64,000 nt of DNA from Jeongeupia chitinilytica (GCF_014652315.1 NZ_BMYO01000002.1:186001-250000); one strand, 5' to 3'; counted from the stretch's first letter, positions 47,657 through 56,637 are shown. Numbers and translations are program-made. The notes: generated by a model from the sequence alone, not told the origin.

Positions 47657-48991
47657 TTAGGACTTTCCGCGGTGCTCGGCCAGCCAGGCCGCGTCCAGCT
47701 CGGCAAGGTGGTGCAGTTTTTCGGCAATCCTGCCTTCAAGGCCGCGCGGCGTCGGCTGGTAGAAGCGGGTGCCTTCGAGTCCTTCGGGCAGGTAGGTTTC
47801 GCCGGCGGCATAGGCTTCGGGCTCGTCGTGGGCGTAGCGGTACAGTTTGCCGTAACCGAGCTCCTTCATCAGCCTGGTGGGTGCATTGCGCAGATGCTCG
47901 GGAACCGCGTGCGATTTGTCCTTGCCGACCATGGCGCGGGCGGCGTTGTAGGCGTTGTAGCCGGCATTGGATTTGGGGGCGACCGCGAGGTAGATCACTG
48001 CCTGCGCCAGCGCGAGCTCACCCTCGGGGCTGCCGAGGCGCTCGAACGTGGCGGCGGCGTCGTTGCAGATCGTCATTGCGCGCGGGTCGGCAAGACCGAT
48101 GTCTTCCCACGCCATGCGGACGATGCGCCGCGCCAGGTAGCGAGGATCCGCGCCGCCGTCGAGCATCCGGCAGAACCAGTACAGCGCACCGTCGGCGTTC
48201 GAGCCGCGCACCGATTTGTGCAGCGCGGAGATCTGGTCGTAAAACGCGTCGCCCCCCTTGTCGAAGCGGCGGTTGTTCAGCGTCAGCGCATCCTGCAGAA
48301 ATGCGGCATCAAGGCTCCGGCGATTTTGCGCGCCAGCCGCATTGGCCGCCTGCTCGACCAGATTGAGCAGGCGGCGGGCATCGCCATCGGCATAGCCGGT
48401 GAGCAGCGTGACCGCATCGGACTGGAATTCGAGGTCCGGATAACACTGCGAATTCGCCCGGGCGACCAGTTCGGCGAGCGCGTCCTCTCCGAGTGCCTTG
48501 AGCACATAAACTTGCGCGCGTGACAGCAGTGCTGCGTTGACTTCGAACGACGGGTTTTCGGTTGTCGCGCCGATGAACGTGACAAGGCCCGATTCGACGA
48601 AGGGCAGGAAGGCGTCCTGTTGCGACTTGTTGAAGCGGTGGACCTCGTCGACGAACAGGATGGTCCGGTGCCCGCCGGCACGATAGTGCTCGGCCTGCTC
48701 CATGGCGGCGCGGATGTCCTTCACGCCGGAAAAGACCGCCGACAGTGGAATGAACTCGGCCTTGAACGCGCCGGCCATCAGCCGTGCCAGCGTCGTCTTG
48801 CCGACACCGGGTGGTCCCCAGAAAATCATCGAATGCGGCTGACCCGAGGCGACGGCAAGCGCGAGCGGCTTGCCGGGTGCCAGCAGCTGCGGCTGGCCGA
48901 TGACGTCGGTCAGCGTTCGCGGGCGCAGTTTCTCGGCCAGCGGCTCATGCGTATTCTGCTCGCCGGCGAAGAGGTCATTCCTCGACGACAT
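47657..48991 (-). CDS. rarA: Replication-associated recombination protein RarA (MgsA)
   Basis: 444 residues, typical length. A clamp-loader-like AAA+ ATPase that acts at stalled forks and interacts with SSB. It starts PLAEKLRPRTLTDVIGQ, with Walker A GPPGVGKTT (59-67), Walker B FVDEVHRFNKSQQDAFLPFVE, sensor GATTENPSFEVN and the C-terminal RarA/MgsA domain (ISALHKSVRGSNADGALYW, AYNAARAMVGKD). The ATG at 48991 lies inside the last 17 bases of lolA and has GAAGGA upstream, so the two are overlapping operon genes. A longer in-frame start at 49120 lies within lolA and is rejected. Confidence 0.96.
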   Translation of the reverse strand: MSSRNDLFAGEQNTHEPLAEKLRPRTLTDVIGQPQLLAPGKPLALAVASGQPHSMIFWGPPGVGKTTLARLMAGAFKAEFIPLSAVFSGVKDIRAAMEQAEHYRAGGHRTILFVDEVHRFNKSQQDAFLPFVESGLVTFIGATTENPSFEVNAALLSRAQVYVLKALGEDALAELVARANSQCYPDLEFQSDAVTLLTGYADGDARRLLNLVEQAANAAGAQNRRSLDAAFLQDALTLNNRRFDKGGDAFYDQISALHKSVRGSNADGALYWFCRMLDGGADPRYLARRIVRMAWEDIGLADPRAMTICNDAAATFERLGSPEGELALAQAVIYLAVAPKSNAGYNAYNAARAMVGKDKSHAVPEHLRNAPTRLMKELGYGKLYRYAHDEPEAYAAGETYLPEGLEGTRFYQPTPRGLEGRIAEKLHHLAELDAAWLAEHRGKS

Positions 48992-49589
48992 CGACGTCCT
49001 TCGGTGGGGTGAAGCGGAACAGATCTGCAGACTGCTTCGGATTCTGCGTGAGTCCGCTGAAGAACACCTTGGTCGTCTGGCCAAAATGGTCCTGCAGCTC
49101 CATCGCCACGACCTGAGCATTCTTCAGGCCGAGGCGAATGCTGTCGAAGGTTGACTCCTTGCTCCTGGGAATAGCTTCAACCCAGCTCAGGCCGTCGCGA
49201 TTTGCCAGGTTCCTGAGCGTATAGGTTTTGTCGAGCGCGTTGTCGCCGGCGAGCAGCGCCGCCGGACTGCTTTCGAGCGCAGCCGAAAGCTGCTTCGACG
49301 TAGCCTGGCGCAACTCCGGGTCGTAAAGCCAGACCCGTTTGCCATCGCCGACAATCAGCTGTTCATAGGGTTTGCGGTAGCTCCAGCGGAATTTGCCGGG
49401 GCGCTGGATTGCGAAGTCGCCGTTGCTGATTTGCGTCGGCGCACCGGGCTTGCCCGACACCACCTGGTTGAACTGGCCCTGCACGCCCGAAGTGGACGAC
49501 AGAAAACGCTTCAGGTCGCTGACCCCGTCGGCATGGCCCAGAGCCGAAACGGTCAATGCCAGCGCGGGAAGCCATCGGACGATCTTCAT
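48975..49589 (-). CDS. lolA: Outer-membrane lipoprotein carrier protein LolA
   Basis: 204 residues. A signal peptide (MKIVRWLPALALTVSALGHA) is followed by the mature periplasmic chaperone that ferries lipoproteins from LolCDE to LolB. The family core is seen in SDLKRFLSSTSGVQGQFNQVVSGKPGAP, GDFAIQRPGKFRWSYRKPYEQLIVGDGKRVWLYDPEL and LTQNPKQSADLFRFTPPKDVDVV. GGAG precedes the ATG at 49589; the frame extends upstream without family similarity. It overlaps rarA by 17 bases. Confidence 0.95.
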   Translation of the reverse strand: MKIVRWLPALALTVSALGHADGVSDLKRFLSSTSGVQGQFNQVVSGKPGAPTQISNGDFAIQRPGKFRWSYRKPYEQLIVGDGKRVWLYDPELRQATSKQLSAALESSPAALLAGDNALDKTYTLRNLANRDGLSWVEAIPRSKESTFDSIRLGLKNAQVVAMELQDHFGQTTKVFFSGLTQNPKQSADLFRFTPPKDVDVVEE

Positions 49590-49611
49590 GCTTGCTCCGT
49601 AAGGCTGAAAA

Positions 49612-49640
49612 ATGAAAAAGCCCCGCCAAGGGCGGGGCTT
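49612..49640 (-). terminator. Terminator of the OmpA-family gene
   Basis: AAGCCCCGCC (49618-49627) pairs with GGCGGGGCTT (49631-49640). On the minus strand the stem is followed by T-rich DNA (complement of TGAAAAATGAAAAAG). lolA may start beyond it from read-through or its own promoter. Confidence 0.85.
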
Positions 49641-49656
49641 CGGGACGGAACCGGAA

Positions 49657-50343
49657 TTACTTGGTTGCCGGAACAACAACTTCCTTCACGCCCTTGACTT
49701 CGATTTCGACGCGACGATCCGGAGCCAGGCACTCGATCAGCTGCTTGCGAGCCTTGATCTTGTTGCAAGTATCGCCGGTCACCGGGTCAGCCTTGCCGCG
49801 GCCTTCGGCGCGGATCTTGTCAGCCGGAGCGCCCTTGCCGACGAGGTAGTCGACAACCGATTGAGCACGCTTCTGCGACAGGGCGTTGTTGTACTTGTCC
49901 GAACCGATGCGGTCGGTGTAGCCAACGACAACTGCTTCGCCTTCCTTCGGATCGAAGTTCACGACGTCTTGGTACAGCTTGTCGAGAGCGTCCTTGCCGG
50001 CCGGCTTCAGGCTTGCCTTGTTGAAGTCGAACAGCACGTCAGCTTGCAGGCTGAAGGTCTTGTTCTTCACGACCGGAGCCGGAGCCGGAGCAACCGGCGC
50101 CGGGGTAGCGGCAACAGGTTGCGGCTTCACGTAGCCGTCGCAGCCTTCCACGGTCGCTTGGTCCTTGCTCCACGTGCCAGTGCGCCAGCATTCGCCGATC
50201 GAGTTCTTCACCACGCCTTCGACGTTGGTCGGCGCCACGTTGGTGCCGTTGGTGCTGTAAGCGGTGGTAGCGGCGATGGCCGAACCCATGCTCAGTGCCG
50301 AAACGACAGCAAGGGACATCATGGTTTGCTTGAGCGACAGCAT
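49657..50343 (-). CDS. OmpA-family outer-membrane/peptidoglycan-binding protein
   Basis: 228 residues. A signal peptide (ends SAIA before Ala-Thr-Thr) is followed by a short N-terminal region with two Cys (GECWRTGTWS and VEGCDG), a Pro/Ala/Val-rich linker (PVAATPAPVAPAPAP) and an OmpA_C peptidoglycan-binding domain (LQADVLFDFNKASLKPAGKDALDKL to SQKRAQSVVDYLVGKG). There is no transmembrane beta-barrel of classic OmpA size, so it resembles the small betaproteobacterial OmpA proteins that tether the outer membrane. AGGAGAAAAA precedes the ATG. It has a strong promoter and terminator, as befits an abundant protein. Confidence 0.92.
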   Translation of the reverse strand: MLSLKQTMMSLAVVSALSMGSAIAATTAYSTNGTNVAPTNVEGVVKNSIGECWRTGTWSKDQATVEGCDGYVKPQPVAATPAPVAPAPAPVVKNKTFSLQADVLFDFNKASLKPAGKDALDKLYQDVVNFDPKEGEAVVVGYTDRIGSDKYNNALSQKRAQSVVDYLVGKGAPADKIRAEGRGKADPVTGDTCNKIKARKQLIECLAPDRRVEIEVKGVKEVVVPATK

Positions 50344-50402
50344 AGTTTTTCTCCTGGTAAATTTGGATATGGTGTTTGAACCAACCAAGCTTGTTGTTTC
50401 TG

Positions 50403-50430
50403 GATATACCTGACAACAGCCCTGCGTCAA
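50403..50430 (-). promoter_or_regulatory. Promoter of the OmpA-family gene
   Basis: On the minus strand TTGACG (50425-50430) and TATATC (50403-50408) are 16 bases apart. The leader is about 55 bases long and A-rich at its end. Confidence 0.65.
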
Positions 50431-50525
50431 GGCATTTTTTTTCCAAAACCCCGCCCATTCTAATGTCGTGCGAACAAGGGCGGCAAATGAATTGCGCGTG
50501 AATTTTTGTTGCCATGGCAACGAAA

Positions 50526-50554
50526 TTGGAGCGCGCTGACTGCCATGTTACACT
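50526..50554 (+). promoter_or_regulatory. Promoter of gyrA
   Basis: TTGGAG (50526-50531) and TACACT (50549-50554) are exactly 17 bases apart, about 100 bases upstream of the gyrA ATG. Confidence 0.6.
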
Positions 50555-50657
50555 GACTGCGCACGGTTTTGCGCGGTGCTTGACGCATTTGCCAATTCCG
50601 CACACTCAAGTAATTCTCTTTCCCCGCGCTTGCAGCGCCCAGCGATTGACCTGGAAG

Positions 50658-53348
50658 ATGTCCGAACAGCCTAGCTTCGCCAAAGAAACGATCCCTGTCA
50701 GCCTTGAAGAGGAGATGCGCCGCTCCTACCTCGATTACGCAATGAGCGTCATCGTCGGGCGTGCGCTTCCCGATGTGCGCGACGGTCTGAAACCGGTGCA
50801 TCGGCGCATCCTGTTCGCGATGCATGAAAGCAACAACGTGTGGAATCGCGCGTATGTGAAGTGCGCTCGCGTCATCGGTGATGTGTTGGGTAAATACCAC
50901 CCGCATGGCGACTCGGCGGCCTACGAGGCCCTCGTGCGGATGGCGCAGGACTTCTCCCTGCGTTACACGCTGATCGACGGGCAGGGCAACTTCGGTTCCA
51001 TCGACGGCGACAATGCGGCCGCGTACCGGTACACCGAATGCCGGCTGGAAAAGATCTCCAGCGAGCTGCTGGCCGATATCGACAAGGAAACCGTCGACTT
51101 CACGCCGAACTACGACGAGAAGGAACTCGAGCCGACAGTACTGCCGACGCGGATTCCGAATCTGCTGATCAATGGCTCGTCGGGTATTGCGGTCGGCATG
51201 GCGACCAATATTCCGCCGCACAATCTGAATGAAGTGATCGACGCCGCGCTGGCTCTGCTGGCCAATGCCGAGCTGACCGTCGACGAACTGATCGACATCA
51301 TTCCGGCGCCGGACTTCCCGACGGCGGGGATCATCTACGGTGTGCATGGCGTGCGCGAAGGCTACCGCACCGGCCGTGGCCGTGTGGTGATGCGTGCCCG
51401 CACCCACTTCGAAGATGTGTCGCGCGACAAGCAGGCCATCATCGTCGACGAGCTGCCGTACCAAGTGAACAAGGCGCGGCTGCTCGAGCGCATCGGTGAT
51501 CTGGTACGCGAGAAGTCGCTCGAAGGCATCAGCGAAATCCGCGACGAGTCGGACAAGTCCGGCATGCGCGTGGTGATCGAGCTCAAGCGCGGTGAAGTGC
51601 CCGATGTCGTACTGAACAATCTGTACAAGCAGACGCAGCTGCAGGACAGCTTCGGCATCAACATGGTCGCGCTGGTCGACGGCCAGCCGCGCCTGCTGAA
51701 CCTGAAGCAGGTGCTCGAGTGCTTCCTCAAGCACCGTCGCGAAGTGGTCACGCGCCGTACCGTGTTCGAATTGCGCAAGGCGCGCGAACGCGGCCATATC
51801 CTCGAAGGTCTGGCCGTTGCGCTGTCGAACGTCGACGAAATCATTGCACTGATCAAGGCTGCGCCGACGCCGGCCGAAGCCAAGATCGGCCTGATGAGCC
51901 GGACGTGGCGCTCGACCCTGGTCGAGGAAATGCTCGCGCGTGCCGATGCCAGCGCCTCCCGCCCGGACGGCCTCGATGCGATTTACGGCCTGGGCGAGGA
52001 CGGATACCGGCTTTCCGAAGCGCAATCGCAACGCATTCTGGAAATGCAGCTGCAGCGCCTGACCGGCCTCGAGCAGGACAAGATCGTCGCCGAGTACAGG
52101 GAGATCATGGAGAAGATCCTCGATCTGCTGGACATTCTGGCGCGGCCGGAGCGGGTGACACAGATCATCGCCGACGAAATGAACGAGGTGAAGGCAGCCT
52201 TCGGCGATGCACGCAAGTCCGAGATCATCGCTCACGGCGAAGACCTGTGCCTTGAAGACCTGATCACGCCGCAGGATATGGTCGTTACGCTGACGCACGG
52301 CGGCTACATGAAGGCGACGCCGACCGACGAATACCGGGCGCAGAAGCGCGGCGGTCGCGGCAAGCAGGCGGCGGCGACCAAGGAAGACGATTTCATCGAC
52401 CAGCTCTTCGTCGCCAATACCCACGATTACATCCTGTGTTTCAGCTCGCGCGGCCGGGTCTACTGGCTCAAGGTCTACACGCTGCCGCAAGGCGGCCGTA
52501 CCAGCCGTGGCAAGCCGATCGTCAACCTGCTGCCGCTCGAGGAAGGCGAAAAGATCAACGCGGTGCTGCCGGTCAAGGAATTCAGCGACGACCAGTACAT
52601 CTTCATGGCGACCGCAGACGGCACCGTGAAGAAGACGCCGCTGACCGACTTCTCCCGCCCGCGGACTGCCGGCATCATTGCGATCAACCTGGACGAAGGC
52701 AATTACCTCGTCGGTGTGGCACTGACACGTGGCGCCGGCGGCCCGGTGCTCGATGACGATGCGGCGAGCGACGATGAAAGCGTGGTCGACGACGAGCACG
52801 GCGACGAAGATCAGGCGGTCGAAGGCGACCAGATCATGCTGTTCTCCGACGCCGGCAAGTCGGTCCGCTTCAGCCAAAGCAAGGTCCGGCCGATGGGGCG
52901 AAACTCCAAGGGCGTGCGCGGCATGAAGCTGGGTGAAGGACAGAAGCTGATTTCGCTGCTGGTGGCGAACTCGGATACCCAGATGGTGCTGACGGCCAGC
53001 GACGGCGGTTACGGCAAGCGGACCCCGGTGGGCGATTTCCGCCTGACCAGTCGCGGCACCCAGGGCGTGATCGCAATGGACCTGACCGAGAAAACGGGCC
53101 TCAAGCTGGTCGCGGCGAGTCTGGTCGAAGAGACCGACGACGTGATGCTGATTACCACCGGCGGCGTGCTGATCCGTACCAAGGCCGACCAGATCCGTGA
53201 AACCGGCCGGGCCGCGCAGGGCGTGCGCCTGATCAACCTCGACGAGGGCGAATTGCTGTCGGGTCTGGAAAAAGTCTGCGAAACCGATTCCGATGACGAA
53301 GAGGGCGGTGACGAAGCCGCCGATGCCGTGGAGCAAACCGATGCCTGA
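50658..53348 (+). CDS. gyrA: DNA gyrase subunit A
   Basis: 896 residues. With GyrB it introduces negative supercoils. The catalytic tyrosine is Tyr125 in AAAYRYTECRL. The quinolone-determining region reads HPHGDSAAYE with Ser86 (E. coli Ser83 equivalent) and Glu90 where E. coli has Asp87. The GyrA box (QKRGGRGK) and the beta-pinwheel C-terminal domain are complete. An acidic insert (about 695-725, DDDAASDDESVVDDEHGDED) and an acidic tail are unusual. ATG 50658 begins the conserved N-terminus; an in-frame start at 50514 is rejected. It leads a co-directional block with serC, pheA and hisC. Confidence 0.98.
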   Translation: MSEQPSFAKETIPVSLEEEMRRSYLDYAMSVIVGRALPDVRDGLKPVHRRILFAMHESNNVWNRAYVKCARVIGDVLGKYHPHGDSAAYEALVRMAQDFSLRYTLIDGQGNFGSIDGDNAAAYRYTECRLEKISSELLADIDKETVDFTPNYDEKELEPTVLPTRIPNLLINGSSGIAVGMATNIPPHNLNEVIDAALALLANAELTVDELIDIIPAPDFPTAGIIYGVHGVREGYRTGRGRVVMRARTHFEDVSRDKQAIIVDELPYQVNKARLLERIGDLVREKSLEGISEIRDESDKSGMRVVIELKRGEVPDVVLNNLYKQTQLQDSFGINMVALVDGQPRLLNLKQVLECFLKHRREVVTRRTVFELRKARERGHILEGLAVALSNVDEIIALIKAAPTPAEAKIGLMSRTWRSTLVEEMLARADASASRPDGLDAIYGLGEDGYRLSEAQSQRILEMQLQRLTGLEQDKIVAEYREIMEKILDLLDILARPERVTQIIADEMNEVKAAFGDARKSEIIAHGEDLCLEDLITPQDMVVTLTHGGYMKATPTDEYRAQKRGGRGKQAAATKEDDFIDQLFVANTHDYILCFSSRGRVYWLKVYTLPQGGRTSRGKPIVNLLPLEEGEKINAVLPVKEFSDDQYIFMATADGTVKKTPLTDFSRPRTAGIIAINLDEGNYLVGVALTRGAGGPVLDDDAASDDESVVDDEHGDEDQAVEGDQIMLFSDAGKSVRFSQSKVRPMGRNSKGVRGMKLGEGQKLISLLVANSDTQMVLTASDGGYGKRTPVGDFRLTSRGTQGVIAMDLTEKTGLKLVAASLVEETDDVMLITTGGVLIRTKADQIRETGRAAQGVRLINLDEGELLSGLEKVCETDSDDEEGGDEAADAVEQTDA

Positions 53349-53796
53349 TGCAGCGCGAGCGGTCCCGTCCTACTTTCCCGAGGTCATGGCTTGGTTCGAG
53401 GGGCTGCCGCAGTGCAGAACCCTCGGCCTCAAGCATGTCGCGTCGGAAGCGGGCAAGGTCACGCTCGAGCTGCCTTTTCAGGATGCGCTGATCGGCAATC
53501 CGGAAACGCGCGTCGTTCATGGTGGTGCGGTGACGACATTGATCGATACCGCCAGCGGCACATCGCTGTTCACGCTGCTGCCCGGTCCCGAAGCGATCGC
53601 CACGCTGGACCTGCGCATCGATTACCTGCGCCCGGCCAAGCCAGACGCACCGATCTATTGCACGGCCGAATGTTATCGTCTGACCGAGCACATCGCGTTC
53701 ACCCGGGCAACGGCCTTTCAGAACGACATTGCCAAGCCGGTGGCTTATGCGGTGGCAACGTTCGCGCGCGGTACCAGCCACGGCAAGGAGGCATGA
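53341..53796 (+). CDS. PaaI-type hotdog thioesterase, first of two
   Basis: 151 residues. A hotdog-fold acyl-CoA thioesterase with the catalytic signature ETRVVHGGAVTTLIDTASGTSLF, LDLRIDYLRPAKP and an ATFARG end. ATG 53341 lies inside the last codons of gyrA and overlaps its stop; GGAG lies upstream. It overlaps the next gene by four bases (ATGA). The natural thioester is unknown. A longer in-frame start at 53293 within gyrA is rejected. Confidence 0.88.
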   Translation: MPDAARAVPSYFPEVMAWFEGLPQCRTLGLKHVASEAGKVTLELPFQDALIGNPETRVVHGGAVTTLIDTASGTSLFTLLPGPEAIATLDLRIDYLRPAKPDAPIYCTAECYRLTEHIAFTRATAFQNDIAKPVAYAVATFARGTSHGKEA

Positions 53797-54212
53797 TGAC
53801 GCCCGCCATCAACAGCATTGCCGACCTGAGTGCCTTGCTTGCCAGGATTCCCTACGCCGGTCTGATCGGCGCCGAGGTTCGCGACGACAATGGCAGCCCG
53901 CTGTTCGTCCTGCCGTTCCGCGAGTCCAACATCGGCAACTCGCTGTTGCCGGCGCTCCATGGCGGCGTGATCGGCGGTTTCCTCGAGAATGCCGCCGTAC
54001 TGCATCTGATGTGGGCGCACGAGGCGTCGGTACTGCCGCGCGTGGTCGACTTCTCGCTCGACTACCTGCGTGCCGGTCGTCCGCAGGACCTGTATGCCCG
54101 CTGCGAAATCGTCCGTCAGGGGCGACGCGTGGCCAATGTGTTGATGACTGCGTGGCAGGAGAGCGAGACGAAACCGGTCGCCACCGCCCGCGCCCACTTC
54201 CTGCTGGCCTGA
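53793..54212 (+). CDS. PaaI-type hotdog thioesterase, second of two
   Basis: 139 residues with the same fold (LLPALHGGVIGGFLENAAVLHLM, VDFSLDYLRAGRPQDL). It is clearly a paralogue of the preceding gene, but the two are well diverged and may act on different substrates or form a heteromer. AAGGAGGC precedes the ATGATG start. The stop is 55 bases before serC. Confidence 0.86.
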   Translation: MMTPAINSIADLSALLARIPYAGLIGAEVRDDNGSPLFVLPFRESNIGNSLLPALHGGVIGGFLENAAVLHLMWAHEASVLPRVVDFSLDYLRAGRPQDLYARCEIVRQGRRVANVLMTAWQESETKPVATARAHFLLA

Positions 54213-54267
54213 GCCCGGGAAAACGAATCACCGGCCTTGTAGAGCCGGCCTACCGAGAGAACGAAAC

Positions 54268-55350
54268 ATGAGCCCAGTGTTCAATTTCAGCGCCGGCCCG
54301 GCCGTACTGCCGCGCGACGTACTGTTGACCGTGCAGGACGAGCTGGTCGACTGGCACGGTAGCGGCATGTGCGTGATGGAGATGAGCCACCGCGGTCGCG
54401 AGTTCACCCAGATCATTCACGAAGCCGAAGCCGATTTGCGCAAGCTGCTGAACATCCCGTCGAATTACCGGGTGCTGTTCATGCAGGGTGGCGCGCATTT
54501 TCAGTTCTCGATGTTGCCGCTCAACCTGTCACGCGAAGGCGACACGGTCGATTACGTCAACACCGGGCACTGGTCGAAGATCGCCATCAAGGAAGCGCGC
54601 CGCTTTGCCAATGTCCTCATTGCGGCATCGGGCGAAGAGAGCCATTTCAGCAGCATTCCGGCCGAAGCGAGCTGGCAGCGCAGCGCCAACGCGGCGTATC
54701 TGCACTACTGCTCGAACGAGACCATCGGCGGTGTCGAGTTCCCCTTCATTCCGCACTCGGAAGTTCCGCTGATCTGCGACATGTCGTCGAACATCCTGTC
54801 GCGTCCGGTCGACGTGTCGAAATTCGGCCTGATCTACGCCGGTGCGCAGAAGAACATCGGTCCGTCGGGACTGACGCTGGTGATCGTGCGGGAAGACCTG
54901 CTCGGCCATGCCCGGCCGTCGACGCCGACGATGCTCGACTACAGCGTGCACGCCGATGCCGAGTCGCTGTACAACACGCCGCCGACTTTCGGCATCTACG
55001 TGGCCGGCATGGTCTTCAAGTGGCTGCTCGAACAGGGCGGCCTGGCGGCCATCGAGCAGGTCAACATCGAGAAGGCTGCGCTGCTGTACGAAGCGATCGA
55101 TGCATCGAACGGCTTTTATACCTGCCCGGTGGAGAAGCCCTTCCGCTCGCGCATGAACGTGCCGTTCATGCTGCACGACGACGCGCTGGACGACGCCTTC
55201 CTCGGCGATGCCAAGGCGGCGGGGCTGCTGCAGCTCAAGGGCCACCGTTCGGTCGGCGGCATGCGTGCGTCGATCTACAACGCGATGACGCTCGATGGCG
55301 TACAGACGCTGGCGTCGTTCATGCGCGAATTCGCGCGTACCCACGGATAA
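54268..55350 (+). CDS. serC: Phosphoserine aminotransferase
   Basis: 360 residues. A PLP enzyme making 3-phosphoserine (serine synthesis) and 4-phosphohydroxythreonine (pyridoxal phosphate synthesis). It opens FNFSAGPAVLPRDVL; the PLP lysine is in YAGAQKNIGPSG, with ICDMSSNILSRP for the pyridine Asp. It ends GGMRASIYNAMTLDGVQTLASFMREF. serC followed by pheA and hisC is typical of the aromatic superoperon of beta- and gammaproteobacteria. A small membrane-protein gene follows four bases later. Confidence 0.98.
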   Translation: MSPVFNFSAGPAVLPRDVLLTVQDELVDWHGSGMCVMEMSHRGREFTQIIHEAEADLRKLLNIPSNYRVLFMQGGAHFQFSMLPLNLSREGDTVDYVNTGHWSKIAIKEARRFANVLIAASGEESHFSSIPAEASWQRSANAAYLHYCSNETIGGVEFPFIPHSEVPLICDMSSNILSRPVDVSKFGLIYAGAQKNIGPSGLTLVIVREDLLGHARPSTPTMLDYSVHADAESLYNTPPTFGIYVAGMVFKWLLEQGGLAAIEQVNIEKAALLYEAIDASNGFYTCPVEKPFRSRMNVPFMLHDDALDDAFLGDAKAAGLLQLKGHRSVGGMRASIYNAMTLDGVQTLASFMREFARTHG

Positions 55351-55354
55351 ACCC

Positions 55355-55561
55355 ATGGCAACAGGACAAGGATCGGGCGGCAACGTACTGGCCGCGCTGG
55401 CAAGTTTCTTCGTACCCGGCCTCGGGCAGTTGCTGCAGGGGCGGCCGCTGATCGCACTGCTGATGTTCGTGCTGGCCGGCGCACTGTGGTTCATTCTCAT
55501 GGGCTGGATCATTCACTTGTGGTCGATCATCGATGCGGCCCGTTTCGAGCCGAACAAATGA
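55355..55561 (+). CDS. Small membrane protein between serC and pheA
   Basis: 68 residues. ATG 55355 lies just after the serC stop. Two hydrophobic helices (about 12-26 and 31-56) flank LGQLLQGRPL, reminiscent of the FxPGxGQ pattern of TM2-like small proteins. The stop overlaps pheA by ATGA, so it is translationally linked to it. I do not recognise a characterised family. The overlap and short distance make it a real gene rather than a chance frame. Confidence 0.7.
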   Translation: MATGQGSGGNVLAALASFFVPGLGQLLQGRPLIALLMFVLAGALWFILMGWIIHLWSIIDAARFEPNK

Positions 55562-56637
55562 CCGAACAGGAACAACAACTGAAGGTGCACCGCGACGCGA
55601 TCGACGCCATCGACGCGCAGGTGCTCGAACTGCTGAACCAGCGCGCGCAGCATGCCCACACGATCGGCGAGATCAAGGGCGGCGGCATCGTCTACCGGCC
55701 GGAACGTGAAGCGCAGGTATTGGCACGGATCCGCGAGCTCAACCAAGGGCCGCTGTCGGACGAGACGGTGGCGCGGCTGTTCCGTGAAATCATGTCGGCC
55801 TGTCTGGCGCTGGAGCGGCCGCTGACGATCGCCTTCCTCGGCCCCGAGGGCACGTTCAGTCAGGCGGCGGCGATCAAGCACTTCGGCCATGCTGCTGCAA
55901 CGCAGGCCTGTGCGTCGATCGACGACGCGTTCCGCGCCGTCGAAGCGCGCGCCGCCGACTATGTCGTTGCGCCGGTCGAGAATTCGACCGAAGGCGCGGT
56001 CGGCCGGACGCTGGACCTGATGGTGAGTTCGCCGCTGAAGATCTGCGGCGAGGTGGTGCTGCGGATCCACCATCACCTGCTGCGTGCCAGCCCGACCAAG
56101 GACGGCATCAAGCGCGTGTATTCGCACGCGCAGAGTCTGGCGCAATGCCACGAGTGGCTGAACCGCAACCTGCCGGCCGAAGTCGAGCGGGTGTCGGTGG
56201 CGAGCAACGCCGAAGCCGCGCGTCTGGCCAGCCTCGATCCGACCGCCGCGGCGATCGCCGGCGATGCGGCGGCCGAGAAGTTCCAGCTGGTGAAACTGGC
56301 CGAGAACATCGAGGACGAGCCGAACAACACCACACGCTTTCTCGTCCTCGGTTATCAGGACGTGAGCAAGAGCGGCCGGGACAAGACCTCGCTGGTGATT
56401 TCGGCGCCGAACAAGCCCGGTGCGTTGCATGCGCTGGTCGAACCGCTGGCGCGTCACGGCGTGTCGATGACCAAGTTCGAGTCGCGCCCCAGCCGCACCG
56501 GCCTGTGGGAGTACCTGTTCTTCGTCGACGTGGAGAGCCACGCCAGCGATGCGAACCTGATTGCCGCACTCGACGAACTGCGTTCGACGTCGGCCTTCGT
56601 CAAGGTGCTCGGCGCCTATCCGCAAGCGGTGCTCTGA
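55558..56637 (+). CDS. pheA: Bifunctional chorismate mutase / prephenate dehydratase
   Basis: 359 residues. An AroQ-type mutase domain (about 1-90, with VYRPEREAQVLARI) is followed by a prephenate dehydratase domain (about 92-270, FLGPEGTFSQAAAIKHFG, VAPVENSTEGAVGRTLDLM) and an ACT regulatory domain (about 280-359, SLVISAPNKPGALHALVEPLARHGVSMTKFESRPS). The enzyme makes phenylpyruvate for phenylalanine; the ACT domain mediates Phe feedback inhibition in the family. It overlaps the upstream small protein gene. A hairpin terminator lies beyond it. Confidence 0.97.
   Translation: MTEQEQQLKVHRDAIDAIDAQVLELLNQRAQHAHTIGEIKGGGIVYRPEREAQVLARIRELNQGPLSDETVARLFREIMSACLALERPLTIAFLGPEGTFSQAAAIKHFGHAAATQACASIDDAFRAVEARAADYVVAPVENSTEGAVGRTLDLMVSSPLKICGEVVLRIHHHLLRASPTKDGIKRVYSHAQSLAQCHEWLNRNLPAEVERVSVASNAEAARLASLDPTAAAIAGDAAAEKFQLVKLAENIEDEPNNTTRFLVLGYQDVSKSGRDKTSLVISAPNKPGALHALVEPLARHGVSMTKFESRPSRTGLWEYLFFVDVESHASDANLIAALDELRSTSAFVKVLGAYPQAVL

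Noticed and set aside
50460..53336. 958-codon minus-strand frame opposite gyrA
   Set aside because: Antisense shadow of gyrA with no recognisable domain.
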